Shown here: positions 1-10,388 of the stretch, in pieces
How the letters are laid out: every line of letters begins with the position of its first letter
How positions within the stretch are numbered: the stretch's first letter is position 1
DNA from: Candidatus Caldisaccharidevorator malaysiensis
GTDB taxonomy: Bacteria > Armatimonadota > Fervidibacteria > Fervidibacterales > Fervidibacteraceae
Length of the DNA: 64,000 nucleotides
Reading direction: 5' to 3'
Assembly (NCBI GenBank): GCA_025057575.1
Contig: JANXBO010000005.1
Location: 1 to 64,000, forward strand
Notes under the pieces: model-generated
What the model was told of the DNA's origin: nothing
Database searches by the model: none
The model's input: the letters and a program-made list of their open reading frames with translations, nothing else
Program-made: the position numbers and the translations under genes

Positions 1-644
<644 letters not shown>

Positions 645-654
645 TCACCTCCCT

Positions 655-966
655 TTAAACCTTTGCCGTTTCCTTCACTTCTTCTTTGACTGCCAAAATG
701 CTGTCTTCGTCTACGATGAGGTATTCTTCGCCCCCGATCTTTATCTCCGTGCCGGCATACTTGCTGAAGATCACGATGTCGTCCACCTTCACCGACATCG
801 GTCGCCTCTCACCGTTCTCCAGTAGTTTCCCGGGTCCGACGGCGACGACGACCCCTTCCTGAGGCTTCTCTTTGGCGGTATCGGGCAAAATGATCCCCCC
901 AGGTGTCCTCTCTTCCTCTCCTCTTGGCTTCACCAGAACCCTGTTTCCTAACGGCTTCACTTTCAT
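655..966 (-). CDS. groES: 10 kDa co-chaperonin GroES
   Basis: [46 protein letters not shown]; typical length (103 aa) and position before groEL. Confidence 0.97.
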   Translation of the reverse strand: MKVKPLGNRVLVKPRGEEERTPGGIILPDTAKEKPQEGVVVAVGPGKLLENGERRPMSVKVDDIVIFSKYAGTEIKIGGEEYLIVDEDSILAVKEEVKETAKV

Positions 967-999
967 CGTCCCGTCACCTCCGTTTTGTCTCCGCTGATT

Positions 1000-1026
1000 T
1001 TAGCACTCGTGAGCGCTGAGTGCTAA
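1000..1026. promoter_or_regulatory. CIRCE operator (HrcA binding site)
   Basis: TTAGCACTC-gtgagcgct-GAGTGCTAA: perfect 9-N9-9 consensus inverted repeat upstream of groES. Confidence 0.97.
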
Positions 1027-1030
1027 TTCC

Positions 1031-1059
1031 ATTATAGCCGATTTTAGATGTTGCGTCAA
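1031..1059 (-). promoter_or_regulatory. Housekeeping sigma-70-type promoter of groESL
   Basis: Minus strand TTGACG-N17-TATAAT; -10 box ends 4 nt before the CIRCE, so the operator covers the expected transcription start. Confidence 0.88.
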
Positions 1060-1134
1060 GAGGCGGACGAAGTTATCGTCGCGTCACAATATAGGGCAAA
1101 TTTCGGATCTGTGCACCGTCCAAGGAGGAAAACT

Positions 1135-3885
1135 GTGGACCAATTCCCGACCGCATACGATCCGGCAGAAATTGAAGAAAAATGGTATCAGCGCTGGGAA
1201 CAGGCGGGTCTCTTTGAGGGCGGCAAGCAGGAAGGAAGACCGCCCTACTGCATCACCATTCCGCCGCCCAATGTGACCGGCTCCCTTCATATGGGTCACG
1301 CCCTCAACCATACGATCCACGACATCGTCGCTCGCTATAAGAGGATGAAGGGTTACGATGTTTTGGTCGTCCCCGGAACCGATCATGCCGGCATTGCCAC
1401 CCAGGTCGTGGTGGAGAAGGAACTGGCAAGGGAAGGGCTGTCCCGTCACCAACTGGGTCGGGAAAAGTTTTTGGAGCGGGTTTGGAAGTGGAAGGAGGAA
1501 TACGGTGGGATTATCCTCCATCAGATGAGGCGGCTGGGCTGTTCCTACGACTGGGGTCGGGAACGGTTCACGATGGACCCCGGATACGAGCGCGCCGTTT
1601 TAGAGACCTTTCTGCGCCTTTGGGAAGAAGGACTGATCTACCGAGGTTACCGCATCGTCAACTGGTGCCCTCGTTGCCTGACCGCCCTCAGTGACCTGGA
1701 GGTAGAACGGGAAGAGGAAGGGGAGCCGGGTTTTCTCTGGTTTGTCCGCTATCCTTTGTTAGAACCCGTGGGTGATGAACGGTTCATCACTGTCGCCACG
1801 ACCCGACCGGAAACGATGCTGGGGGACGTTGCCGTTGCCGTTCATCCTGAAGACTCCCGCTACCGCCATCTGCTGGGAAAGACCGCTGTCCTTCCCCTTG
1901 TTGGTCGCTACTTGCCGATCATCGGCGACGAGGCGGTTGACCCTCGTTTTGGGACCGGAGCCGTGAAGGTCACCCCCGCTCACGATCCTGCCGACTTTGA
2001 AATCGCTCAGCGAAAGAACCTCCCCAAGCCGCTCGTGATGGACGAGACGGGGACGATGATCAACGTGCCCGATCGTTTTGCGGGGTTGGACCGATTTATC
2101 GCCCGGCAAGAGGTGGTCAAAGCCCTTGAAGAGGAAGGTCTTTTGGAGCGGACGGAAGATTACCGAGTTCCCCTCGGCCGATGCTATCGCTGTGACACCG
2201 TGATTGAGCCGTTAATGTCCCTCCAATGGTTCGTTCGGATGGAGCCCCTCGCTCAGATCGCCCTGACGGTCCTGTCCGAAAACAAGATTGAATACTTGCC
2301 CCCTCGTTTCCTTCGGTTGACCATTGACTGGCTGACCAATGTCAAGGACTGGTGCATCTCCCGCCAAATATGGTGGGGTCATCGGATACCGGTCTGGTAT
2401 TGCCTGGACTGCAACGCCGGTCGCTGGCAACGGAAGCGGTATGGGGACGAAGATCGGTATCACTTTTCCGAGGACGCCCGACCCTTTGCCGCCCTCACCA
2501 CTCCCTTATCTTGCCCAGACTGTCAAGGGACCCATCTGGGTCAAGACCCCGATGTTTTGGACACCTGGTTTTCGTCCGCCATCTGGCCGCACGCTGTCTT
2601 AGGATGGCCACAAGAAACCAAGGAACTGTCTCGGTTCTACCCAACGGACCTGATGATTACCGATCGGGGCATCCTTTACCTCTGGGTCGCTCGCATGATC
2701 ATCACTGGTGTCAAGTTCGCCGGCGATATTCCCTTCCGGACCGTTTATGTCCATCCGACGGTCCTGACGAGGGAAGGGCGCCGGATGAGCAAGTCTTTGG
2801 GAACGGGCATAGATCCGATGGACCTGCTCGGTCGCTACGGTGCCGACGGTCTCCGACTGGGGCTCATCGTTCAGGCAGAAGGAACCCAGGATTTGCGCTT
2901 TCACGAAGAACGATTGGAGATGGCCCGAAACTTTGGCAAGAAACTCTGGAACGCCAGCCGGTTCGTCGCCACCGCTCTGCAATCGGGTCCTTGTGCAACC
3001 TGGGAGGAGGCACTTGCTCGGAATCCGACCCTTCCCGAGGCGTGGATCCGATCCCGTTGGCAGCGAACGGTTCTCGCTGTCGGGCAACTCTTGGATCAGA
3101 ATGATCTGGCGAGTGCCGGAATGACTCTCTACAACTTCCTTTGGGACGACTTTTGCGACTGGTTCGTGGAAATCAGCAAGCCGGCTTTGTCCGATTCCAC
3201 GATCGGTCCCTTCTATCGGGCAACTTTGCGAACGATTCTGGATTCCTGTCTCCGACTCCTTCACCCCTTTATGCCCTTTGTCACCGAGGAACTCTGGCAC
3301 CGGCTCCACTTCCCTTCCCAGCAGGAACCGTTTCTAATGATCGCCCGCTATCCGACTTTTGAACGAGACCACATTGACGAGGAAGCGGAGAAAAAGATGG
3401 CGTTTTTGATGGAACTGGTCCGCCGCACGCGCGCCCTTAAAGCCGATTTGGGGATCCCCACTGCCATCATTCCTCTCGTTTTCGCTGGTGACGAACCGCA
3501 GCGACGGGTCCTTGAAGAAAACTTGTGGTGGCTCCGATTTATCGGGCGATGGCAAGAGGTCCGATGGGTTGCCTTTGGTCAACCGGTTCCTGGTGCTTTA
3601 TCGGAGTCGGTGGACGGTGCCGAAGTTTACCTACCTTTATCGGGTCTTGGGAACCTTTCCAAAATTCGGGAGCGATTAAGCCGCCAACTGTCTGATGTGC
3701 AGAAGGAATCAGCGCGCACGCGATCGCGCCTGAGCAATCCTCAATTTTTGGAAAAGGCGCCCCAACAAGTCGTTCAGTCGCTGAAGGAGCGGCTGGCGGA
3801 ACTGGAATCGTCTCAAAAAGTGCTTCAGGCGCGTCTTAGTGCCTTGGAAAAATTTTCTTCTGAGCCCAACCCTTCCCCTTCTTAA
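1135..3885 (+). CDS. valS: Valyl-tRNA synthetase
   Basis: PPPNVTGSLHMGHALNHTIHD (HIGH) and GRRMSKSLGTGIDP (KMSKS) motifs; C-terminal coiled coil. GTG start at 1135 preferred over the 1048 ORF start: AAGGAGG lies 6 nt upstream and the longer ORF would run into the groE promoter. Confidence 0.96.
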   Translation: MDQFPTAYDPAEIEEKWYQRWEQAGLFEGGKQEGRPPYCITIPPPNVTGSLHMGHALNHTIHDIVARYKRMKGYDVLVVPGTDHAGIATQVVVEKELAREGLSRHQLGREKFLERVWKWKEEYGGIILHQMRRLGCSYDWGRERFTMDPGYERAVLETFLRLWEEGLIYRGYRIVNWCPRCLTALSDLEVEREEEGEPGFLWFVRYPLLEPVGDERFITVATTRPETMLGDVAVAVHPEDSRYRHLLGKTAVLPLVGRYLPIIGDEAVDPRFGTGAVKVTPAHDPADFEIAQRKNLPKPLVMDETGTMINVPDRFAGLDRFIARQEVVKALEEEGLLERTEDYRVPLGRCYRCDTVIEPLMSLQWFVRMEPLAQIALTVLSENKIEYLPPRFLRLTIDWLTNVKDWCISRQIWWGHRIPVWYCLDCNAGRWQRKRYGDEDRYHFSEDARPFAALTTPLSCPDCQGTHLGQDPDVLDTWFSSAIWPHAVLGWPQETKELSRFYPTDLMITDRGILYLWVARMIITGVKFAGDIPFRTVYVHPTVLTREGRRMSKSLGTGIDPMDLLGRYGADGLRLGLIVQAEGTQDLRFHEERLEMARNFGKKLWNASRFVATALQSGPCATWEEALARNPTLPEAWIRSRWQRTVLAVGQLLDQNDLASAGMTLYNFLWDDFCDWFVEISKPALSDSTIGPFYRATLRTILDSCLRLLHPFMPFVTEELWHRLHFPSQQEPFLMIARYPTFERDHIDEEAEKKMAFLMELVRRTRALKADLGIPTAIIPLVFAGDEPQRRVLEENLWWLRFIGRWQEVRWVAFGQPVPGALSESVDGAEVYLPLSGLGNLSKIRERLSRQLSDVQKESARTRSRLSNPQFLEKAPQQVVQSLKERLAELESSQKVLQARLSALEKFSSEPNPSPS

Positions 3886-5362
3886 CAGGGGCACCTGGGC
3901 GAGGGGACGAAAGACGCTTAAGGAGACCGATCAGAGCCTCATTAATCCGTCGGGCTGCTTTCGGTCCGACGGAATTAATTTCCCCATAAGGTCTCTCCTT
4001 GGCATTATTCAGCCAGGGGGGATTCTCGTCCCACTCGCATTCGGGAATGATGTAACCAATTTCGTCGTTTGCCAGCCCGACGACAAAAAGGTGCGCCGGT
4101 TGCAACCTCTTGACAGCGTCCATTAGGACTGGTTCCATAGGGGCGTTCTCAAAGTCGGCGCCCTGGTAGCGGACGATCCCTCCATAGACCAATTCCGGAT
4201 AAATTTCACCAGGGATCAGCAAGAAGAGCGCCTTAGGGGTTGCGGTTGTTCGGTGGTAAATGGCAAGGACCCCAACTTCCGTGCGGATGTCTTCGCCCAT
4301 CACAGAAGAAACTTTAATCGCTGCACCGTTCCAAGAGATCTGCGTCGGTGCCTGTCTCTTGTCCGGTTTGCCCTTCGTGTAAACAGGTCTTTCAATAATG
4401 CGGTTTGCAGCGATGCGGAAAAGAGGATTCTGAAGAGGAACGAAAATCGGTTGGAGAAAAACTTGCAGGTGACCCTCGCTGAGGGTGGTGGAAGTTGGCG
4501 CAGAAAGGACTTCTTCGGCAATCATCCTCCCGATCAGTTCGGCCTTGCGAAAACTGGCGTCCAAAGCCGGTTGACCCGTGACCGGATCGGTCACCGTCAC
4601 CTGATCCCCCAAAGGGGTAATCAGACCCCCGATGGCACCATTCCAAAAGACCGTCACACCCCCCAACTCTTTATCCAAAACCTCATACAAAGCCCAGGGG
4701 AAATCGGCGCTGAGCCAGCGATTTCGGCTCCCTAAGGCTTCCGGATGATTGGCAAAGTTCACCAGGGTTCCAATGACTTTACCTGTTGTCTTCTCCTCTG
4801 CCCGCAGCACCGCCAAAGTGTCGTCCTTAACGAGGGGGAGGCGGGAGTCAAACTGAGTTTCTGCCAGGCGCCGACTCCGGACCGAGCAAAAGCGAAGCCG
4901 GGCGGGACGCAAATCCCTGACCGCATCCCGAACGCAAACAGCAATTTCCTCCCGAACCCACTTCACATAAGCCTCATCCCGTCCTGACTGAAAGGGAGAC
5001 GGTCCCCAGAGCCCCAGCGTATCGGGACCTTCGTGATTGTGAGTCGCTGCGATCAAAACGGTCACCGGTTTGCCGATCAAGTTTCTGACTCTCTCCCGCA
5101 CTGCCACCACATCTGGCTCATAGAAAAAGCCGATCAAATCCAGACCGACGAGGGCAACAGTGGTGGTGCCGTCACTGAGAGCGAGGCAACGGACCCAGAT
5201 CGGATCGTGCACTGCCGTCGCCGTCCTGTTCTGCCCAAAGCCAGCAATGTAGACAGTGCCGTCAAGGGATGGGGTAAGATCACGGCGGGCAGAGCCCGCA
5301 GAGAAAGCAAAACAGGCGTTTACCAGAACAACCAAATTGACAACGAGACTCATCGCCTTCAT
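3836..5362 (-). CDS. Neutral/alkaline non-lysosomal ceramidase-like protein, secreted
   Basis: Signal peptide-like N-terminus; AGSARRDLTPSLDGTVYIAGFGQNR, VLIAATHNHEGPDT, NFANHPEALG motifs of the neutral ceramidase N-terminal family. Confidence 0.8.
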   Translation of the reverse strand: MKAMSLVVNLVVLVNACFAFSAGSARRDLTPSLDGTVYIAGFGQNRTATAVHDPIWVRCLALSDGTTTVALVGLDLIGFFYEPDVVAVRERVRNLIGKPVTVLIAATHNHEGPDTLGLWGPSPFQSGRDEAYVKWVREEIAVCVRDAVRDLRPARLRFCSVRSRRLAETQFDSRLPLVKDDTLAVLRAEEKTTGKVIGTLVNFANHPEALGSRNRWLSADFPWALYEVLDKELGGVTVFWNGAIGGLITPLGDQVTVTDPVTGQPALDASFRKAELIGRMIAEEVLSAPTSTTLSEGHLQVFLQPIFVPLQNPLFRIAANRIIERPVYTKGKPDKRQAPTQISWNGAAIKVSSVMGEDIRTEVGVLAIYHRTTATPKALFLLIPGEIYPELVYGGIVRYQGADFENAPMEPVLMDAVKRLQPAHLFVVGLANDEIGYIIPECEWDENPPWLNNAKERPYGEINSVGPKAARRINEALIGLLKRLSSPRPGAPVKKGKGWAQKKIFPRH

Positions 5363-5898
5363 TTTCTCTCACCTTTCAGATATTTTCTCAAAAAATACTG
5401 GAAGGAAGCATTGTTCTTCTTCACAAGAGACACGTCAAAACGCTTCAACATTTCATAATGAAGGTAAGCCTTTGAACCTCTGTATCGCAAAGGCACCGAC
5501 TTCTCTACTTGGTCCTTAGTCAGATGATCTGTGGCTTCTTCCTTCTGGATTCCAAAGCGTCTGCGAGAACGGGGATCCGGCCCCGCCACATACCAACTTT
5601 CTATTTCCCTGATAACAATAACAGTCCTGTCCCTACTAAGCATCGGATATCTCTTGCAAAGCAAATCTTTCTTAGCGGTGACGCAGGGAGAGGCGTTTAT
5701 GTCCGCGACGAATATATAATCGCCGCCCGCCTCGGTGATACTTTTCAGCAAACGGTTAATATGAGTCCTTTCAGCCTCCGCGTATCGCACGATTGTGCAG
5801 CCGTAGCCTTTCTCTTGGAGCAGTGGGACAACAACCGTCCTAAAAAACCTCTCATCAGCCGCACCCTCCACGAAAATAAAGAGGCGCTTCACACCCAT
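5359..5898 (-). CDS. Small TOPRIM-like protein (DUF4276/RloB-like), partner of the upstream AAA ATPase
   Basis: MKRLFIFVEGAADERFF-like start, DYIFVADIN acidic motif, VIVIREIESWYVAG; start overlaps the 3' end of the AAA gene. Confidence 0.62.
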   Translation of the reverse strand: MGVKRLFIFVEGAADERFFRTVVVPLLQEKGYGCTIVRYAEAERTHINRLLKSITEAGGDYIFVADINASPCVTAKKDLLCKRYPMLSRDRTVIVIREIESWYVAGPDPRSRRRFGIQKEEATDHLTKDQVEKSVPLRYRGSKAYLHYEMLKRFDVSLVKKNNASFQYFLRKYLKGERK

Positions 5899-7205
5899 GC
5901 TTCTAAGAGACCATCTACGTATAGTTCATCAAGACCGATCTTATTCTTAAGAAAAATCTTTACCTCCCTTTTATCTCTCGGGCGGGTGATCGTTGAATAG
6001 CCCTCCTCGTCCCTGGAAACAAGAAGGATATAATCAAGTCCAGCGGTTTTGACTACTTCTGGATTATGGGTCGTGATGATAATCTGAGTTTCCTCGCAAG
6101 CCTCCTTCAGAATCTCTACTACACCTCTTATTAGCGATGGGTGGATATGGCGGTCAGGCTCTTCAATGACCACTAACCACTTGCGGGAGAAATAGACGGC
6201 TGTCAACAGAGCAAGGATGCTCAGTGTCCCGTCGGCTAAGAAGGAGGCTGGGATTGGTAGACCTGAGTAGACTTCCTTCATCATAACCAACAAGGTCCTG
6301 TCAGCAAACAAACTGACCTTTAGGTCAGAGATGAAAGGTAAGAGGTCCCTCAGAAGGTTCTGCATTCTACGGCGTCCCTCACGATCACGCAGAATTTCGT
6401 TCAGAACAATGGGCAAGTTATTTGCGTCGGGCTCCAGGTCGGCTTTTCCTGCAATCGGAGTTGCCGACTTCAGCAGTTTGGGCTCAAAGTCATAGACCCC
6501 GATGCCTTTAAGCGGAGGCTCAAAAGCCAAAAGGAAGGAGAGGGGAACGTCAGAACGGTAGTCTATCAACAACCGTCCCTCCCGGACAGGGAGTTTTGCG
6601 GCGGTGCTCGGGGACCAGAAAAGAAGATCAAGAAGTTTGTCCCTGACGGACTCCAGTTCGGACGGTAGCCTCAAGTCAAAATCATACTTGCCGTCGTCCA
6701 GCGACACACTTACCACGCCTTGGTAGGGTTTGACCGTGTCTGTTGGGGACGCAGCCCTGCTAATTTCCAGATCCGCCTCAATGGTCTGCTTCCCCACAGC
6801 AAAACCCAGTCCGCTTCTCTGCCTTCCCTTGTAGCGAATCTGGAAATCGTATTTAAATTCCCGAACGGACAGGGCTAATTTCCGACCGGGATCCCGGAGC
6901 CGATAGGTTGGGGGTTCCATAGCCAGGGAAATTTCTGTCGGCTCACGGGCTCCGATATTTAGATTGCGAAGGAATTCCACACCACCTTGCAGCGAGATGG
7001 CGTTTTCCAGTCCCTGCTCACTGATGTCACTGAGAAACTTGAAAACCTGGACGAGGTTGGACTTGCCTGATGCATTAGCACCGATCAGGACATTTAATCT
7101 ATCCAGGCTCAAGTCAAGACTCCGAAAGGTCTTGAAGTTTTTAATTCGTAGCCTTTTTAATGACGCCCACGGCTTCTGACCGACCGGGATCGTCCACCCT
7201 TTCAT
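5889..7205 (-). CDS. AAA-family (AAA_21/OLD/SMC-like) ATPase
   Basis: LKRLRIKNFKTFRSLDLSLDRLNVLIGANASGKSNLVQ (Walker A), FLADGTLSILALLTAVYF (signature), LVVIEEPDRHIHPSLI (Walker B), IIITTHNPEVV. Confidence 0.88.
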   Translation of the reverse strand: MKGWTIPVGQKPWASLKRLRIKNFKTFRSLDLSLDRLNVLIGANASGKSNLVQVFKFLSDISEQGLENAISLQGGVEFLRNLNIGAREPTEISLAMEPPTYRLRDPGRKLALSVREFKYDFQIRYKGRQRSGLGFAVGKQTIEADLEISRAASPTDTVKPYQGVVSVSLDDGKYDFDLRLPSELESVRDKLLDLLFWSPSTAAKLPVREGRLLIDYRSDVPLSFLLAFEPPLKGIGVYDFEPKLLKSATPIAGKADLEPDANNLPIVLNEILRDREGRRRMQNLLRDLLPFISDLKVSLFADRTLLVMMKEVYSGLPIPASFLADGTLSILALLTAVYFSRKWLVVIEEPDRHIHPSLIRGVVEILKEACEETQIIITTHNPEVVKTAGLDYILLVSRDEEGYSTITRPRDKREVKIFLKNKIGLDELYVDGLLEAWV

Positions 7206-7349
7206 CTTCTAATCGCGGGAGATCTGCCCCTTGCGCAGTGACCTTGTTAAGGCTGATTGTAGCGTCCCTCTATCTTAACGGCAATTTAGGACTTTGCGGT
7301 TAAAAAGTTGGAAGGCTTGACCTTGCCCATAAAAAACTGATGGGGTCCT

Positions 7350-8615
7350 TTACCTTCCAAAAAATTCCAGGGCTTTCTTGAGGGCGGTGGTGCAGGTGTC
7401 TATGTCGTCTTCGTCATTGTAGAGGTAAAAGCTGATGCGGGCAGTGGCGGCGACATTGAGGCGGCGCATTAAGGGCTGGGCGCAGTGATGACCGGCGCGG
7501 ATGCAGATGCCATAAGCGTCCAAAAAGGTCGCCAGGTCGTGCGGGTGAATGTCACCAGCGTTGAAGGCGATGACCCCCCCTCGCCCGTCCGGTGGCGCCT
7601 TCCCGTAAATGGTCAATTCGGGAATTTCTTGAAGACGGGTTAGTGCGTAGGCGGTCAGGGCTTTCTCGTGAGCCCTGATCCGTTCTCTTCCGACGGCTTC
7701 CAGATAGTCCACCGCAGCGCCCAGTCCGATCGCCTGAGCTATGGCGGGGGTCCCCGCTTCAAACTTGTAAGGAACATCGTTGAAAGTCGTCTTCTCAAAG
7801 GTGACGGTCCGGATCATTTCGCCCCCGCCCAAGAAAGGTGGCATTGCCTCCAAAATCTCTTTTCTCCCATACAAGACTCCGCTACCGGTCGGACCGAGCA
7901 TCTTGTGCCCGCTCAAGGCATAAAAATCGCAGCCAAGAGCGGTCACATCCACCGAGAGGTGGGGCGCTGCCTGGGCACCGTCCACGAGGGTCGTCGCACC
8001 CACCTGACGGGCTTTTTCACAGATCTCTTTTATGGGGTTGATCGTTCCCAGCACATTGCTAACGTGGGTCACCGCCACCAGTTTGACCCGCTCGGTCAAC
8101 AGACGGTCCAGTGCTTCCAGGTCCAAAGTCCCATCGTCCAGGATCGGGACGACTGCAAGAGAAGCCCCGGTCCGCTCCGCAATTAACTGCCAGGGAACGA
8201 TGTTGCTGTGATGCTCCATTTCGGTGATCAGGATCTGATCACCGGGTTTCAGGTGGGACCATCCCCACGAATAGGCGACCAGATTAATGGCTTCGGTCGT
8301 CCCCCGGGTAAAGATGATGGACGAGGGATCGGGGGCGTTAAGGAATCGAGCGATCTTTTTTCTGGCGCCCTCGTAGGCAGCCGTCGCCTCCTCGGCGATC
8401 AAATAGGCGCCCCGATGGACATTGGCATTGAATTTTCTGTAGGCGTCCAGTTCGGCGTTGATCACGGATTCGGGCTTTTGAGAGGTGGCTGCACTGTCCA
8501 GATAGATTAATCGGTGTCCTCGGATCCGTCGCTGCAGAATGGGAAAATCTTGCCGAATGCGGTCAACCGGCAGGCTCTCTGTCTCCATCGGCACGATCAT
8601 TGGTGGACACTCCAT
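7350..8615 (-). CDS. sufS: Cysteine desulfurase SufS
   Basis: IYLDSAATSQKPESVI, ITEMEHHSNIVPWQ, DGAQAAPHLSVDV, SGHKMLGPTGSGVLYG, RAGHHCAQPLM. Confidence 0.95.
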   Translation of the reverse strand: MECPPMIVPMETESLPVDRIRQDFPILQRRIRGHRLIYLDSAATSQKPESVINAELDAYRKFNANVHRGAYLIAEEATAAYEGARKKIARFLNAPDPSSIIFTRGTTEAINLVAYSWGWSHLKPGDQILITEMEHHSNIVPWQLIAERTGASLAVVPILDDGTLDLEALDRLLTERVKLVAVTHVSNVLGTINPIKEICEKARQVGATTLVDGAQAAPHLSVDVTALGCDFYALSGHKMLGPTGSGVLYGRKEILEAMPPFLGGGEMIRTVTFEKTTFNDVPYKFEAGTPAIAQAIGLGAAVDYLEAVGRERIRAHEKALTAYALTRLQEIPELTIYGKAPPDGRGGVIAFNAGDIHPHDLATFLDAYGICIRAGHHCAQPLMRRLNVAATARISFYLYNDEDDIDTCTTALKKALEFFGR

Positions 8616-8644
8616 TACGATGGACGAAACAGATCAACCAACTG

Positions 8645-8980
8645 TTAGCCGTCCACTTCTTCTTCGTTCACTTCCACAAAGATGCGGTCGCCGTCTATGC
8701 GGATGGGGAAAGTCCGAACGGGGTAGGCGGCGGGCATCCGGACCACCTTGCCCGTCCGGACATCAAAGCGAGCACCGTGTCGGGGACATTCAATGATGTA
8801 TCGGTCCGCAAACCAGCCTTCCGAAAGGGATGCTTCGTCGTGACTACAGACATCGTCCGTGGCGTAGAACTCGTCTTCCCCAATCCGGTAAAGAGCGATC
8901 CGAAGGTCCCCGACCTGCACGCATGTTGCCGAATCGGGGGCAATGTCGTCCTTCCGAGCGACTTCAACCCATTTCCCCAC
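8645..8980 (-). CDS. Rieske [2Fe-2S] ferredoxin-like protein
   Basis: CSHDEASLSEGW and CPRHGARFDVRTGKV Rieske cluster boxes. Confidence 0.9.
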   Translation of the reverse strand: MGKWVEVARKDDIAPDSATCVQVGDLRIALYRIGEDEFYATDDVCSHDEASLSEGWFADRYIIECPRHGARFDVRTGKVVRMPAAYPVRTFPIRIDGDRIFVEVNEEEVDG

Positions 8981-8994
8981 CGCCCACCAACCTC

Positions 8995-10329
8995 CTACCG
9001 ACCGGAAATTTTGTTTTCCCAGAGGCGGCGAATCTTGTCAGAGACAATGGGAACAGGAAACCGATCCAGGACAGGTTGCAGAAAACCATCAACGACGATC
9101 TTTTCGGCAAGCCTCTTGGGCAGACCCCGGGACATCAGGTAAAAGAGTTGCAGTTCGTCCAGCCGGCTGATGGTGGCTCCGTGGGTGCAGCGCACCTCAT
9201 TGGCTTGAATTTCCAAGAGGGGCATTGAGTCAGCACGGGCATTGGAACTGAGGAGAAGGTTCCTGTTGGCTTGGTAGGCGTCGGTTCCTTGTGCTTTGGG
9301 ATGAACCCGAATCATTCCCCTGTAGACCGACGAGGACCTGTCTAAGAGAACGACCTTGAACAGGAGATCGCTTTTACAGTTCTCCTTAACGTGCTCCTGA
9401 AGGGTGTGATGCTCAATGTGCTGGTTCTGATCGGCGATGGTGAGGGAGAGCATATCCGTGCTGGCGCCTCTGCCGGCAAGTTGGCTATGGACGTCCAGTC
9501 GTTTCATCCGAGCGCCAAAGTTTGCGAGGGACCATTTTAGGTAGGCGTCCTGATCCAGTCGTCCTCTTAGGAACTGGAAGTCATAAAGGCTCTTGGACCA
9601 TTCCTCCAGGCAAAGGATATTCACCGCAGCGCCGGGTTCGGCGTAAAGTTCCAGACCGGAACTATGCAGACCGGACGGAAGATTCTCTGGGCTGGCGTAG
9701 TGGAGCACCACGGTGACCTGGCTGTCTCGTCGGGCGATGACCAGGATGTGGTCAAAGAGAGCCGCCCCCGGCTCATCAAGCCAGAAAAACAGATGGAGTG
9801 GCTTTTCCAAGACAAGTTTGGGTGGGATGACCACCACGACCCCGGCATTCATCAGAGCAGCGTGAGCGGCGACGAACTTGGAAGTGTCGGGACGAATTAA
9901 GGCGTGCAGATGGGATTGCCAGACGATGTCGGTCGGCTGATCCGTCGTCAGTTCGTCCATCAAAACACCCTTGGCGCGCGCCGCTTCGGAGAGATAGGAG
10001 AAGACCCGTCGGGGTCCGTGGAATACCATCAGACCGGCCCACTGATCGGCATCAGCAGGTCGGAGTTGGCTCTGGATAGGGTCGGGCAGTTGCTGGACAG
10101 AAGAGACGACCGTGTAAGGGGGTGGGGTCGCTAAGTGGTAATCTTCCCACCGAAAGCCTCTCAGGTCAAATCGGCGCCAGTCTTCTTCCTTAGTGGACGG
10201 TAAAGGGAGACGAAGAAAAGTTTCCCAGGCTTGCTGACGCAGTTCAGTGAGCCAGGCAGGCTCACCATCCTTCAGCACCTGAGGGCTCAGCCGATCGTTA
10301 ATCGTCAGTTTCTGATCAACAGTTGACAT
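8995..10329 (-). CDS. sufD: Fe-S cluster assembly protein SufD
   Basis: SufB/D fold; TLQEHVKENCKSDLLFKVVLLDRSSSVYRGMIRVHPKAQGTDAYQANRNLLLS, EVRCTHGATISRLDELQLFYLMSRG. Confidence 0.93.
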   Translation of the reverse strand: MSTVDQKLTINDRLSPQVLKDGEPAWLTELRQQAWETFLRLPLPSTKEEDWRRFDLRGFRWEDYHLATPPPYTVVSSVQQLPDPIQSQLRPADADQWAGLMVFHGPRRVFSYLSEAARAKGVLMDELTTDQPTDIVWQSHLHALIRPDTSKFVAAHAALMNAGVVVVIPPKLVLEKPLHLFFWLDEPGAALFDHILVIARRDSQVTVVLHYASPENLPSGLHSSGLELYAEPGAAVNILCLEEWSKSLYDFQFLRGRLDQDAYLKWSLANFGARMKRLDVHSQLAGRGASTDMLSLTIADQNQHIEHHTLQEHVKENCKSDLLFKVVLLDRSSSVYRGMIRVHPKAQGTDAYQANRNLLLSSNARADSMPLLEIQANEVRCTHGATISRLDELQLFYLMSRGLPKRLAEKIVVDGFLQPVLDRFPVPIVSDKIRRLWENKISGR

Positions 10330-10388
10330 CCGTGCTCCTCCCTTTATGAAACTGATCGGGTGTCGTGCGGTGGAAGAAAAGTCAGTCG

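Noticed and set aside
2352-3309. 250-aa (+) and 236-aa (-) ORFs inside valS
   Set aside because: Alternative-frame ORFs within a strongly conserved tRNA synthetase.
7206-7349. GTTAAG...CTTAAC inverted repeat between the AAA gene and sufS
   Set aside because: Only 6 bp with a long loop; indistinguishable from chance.
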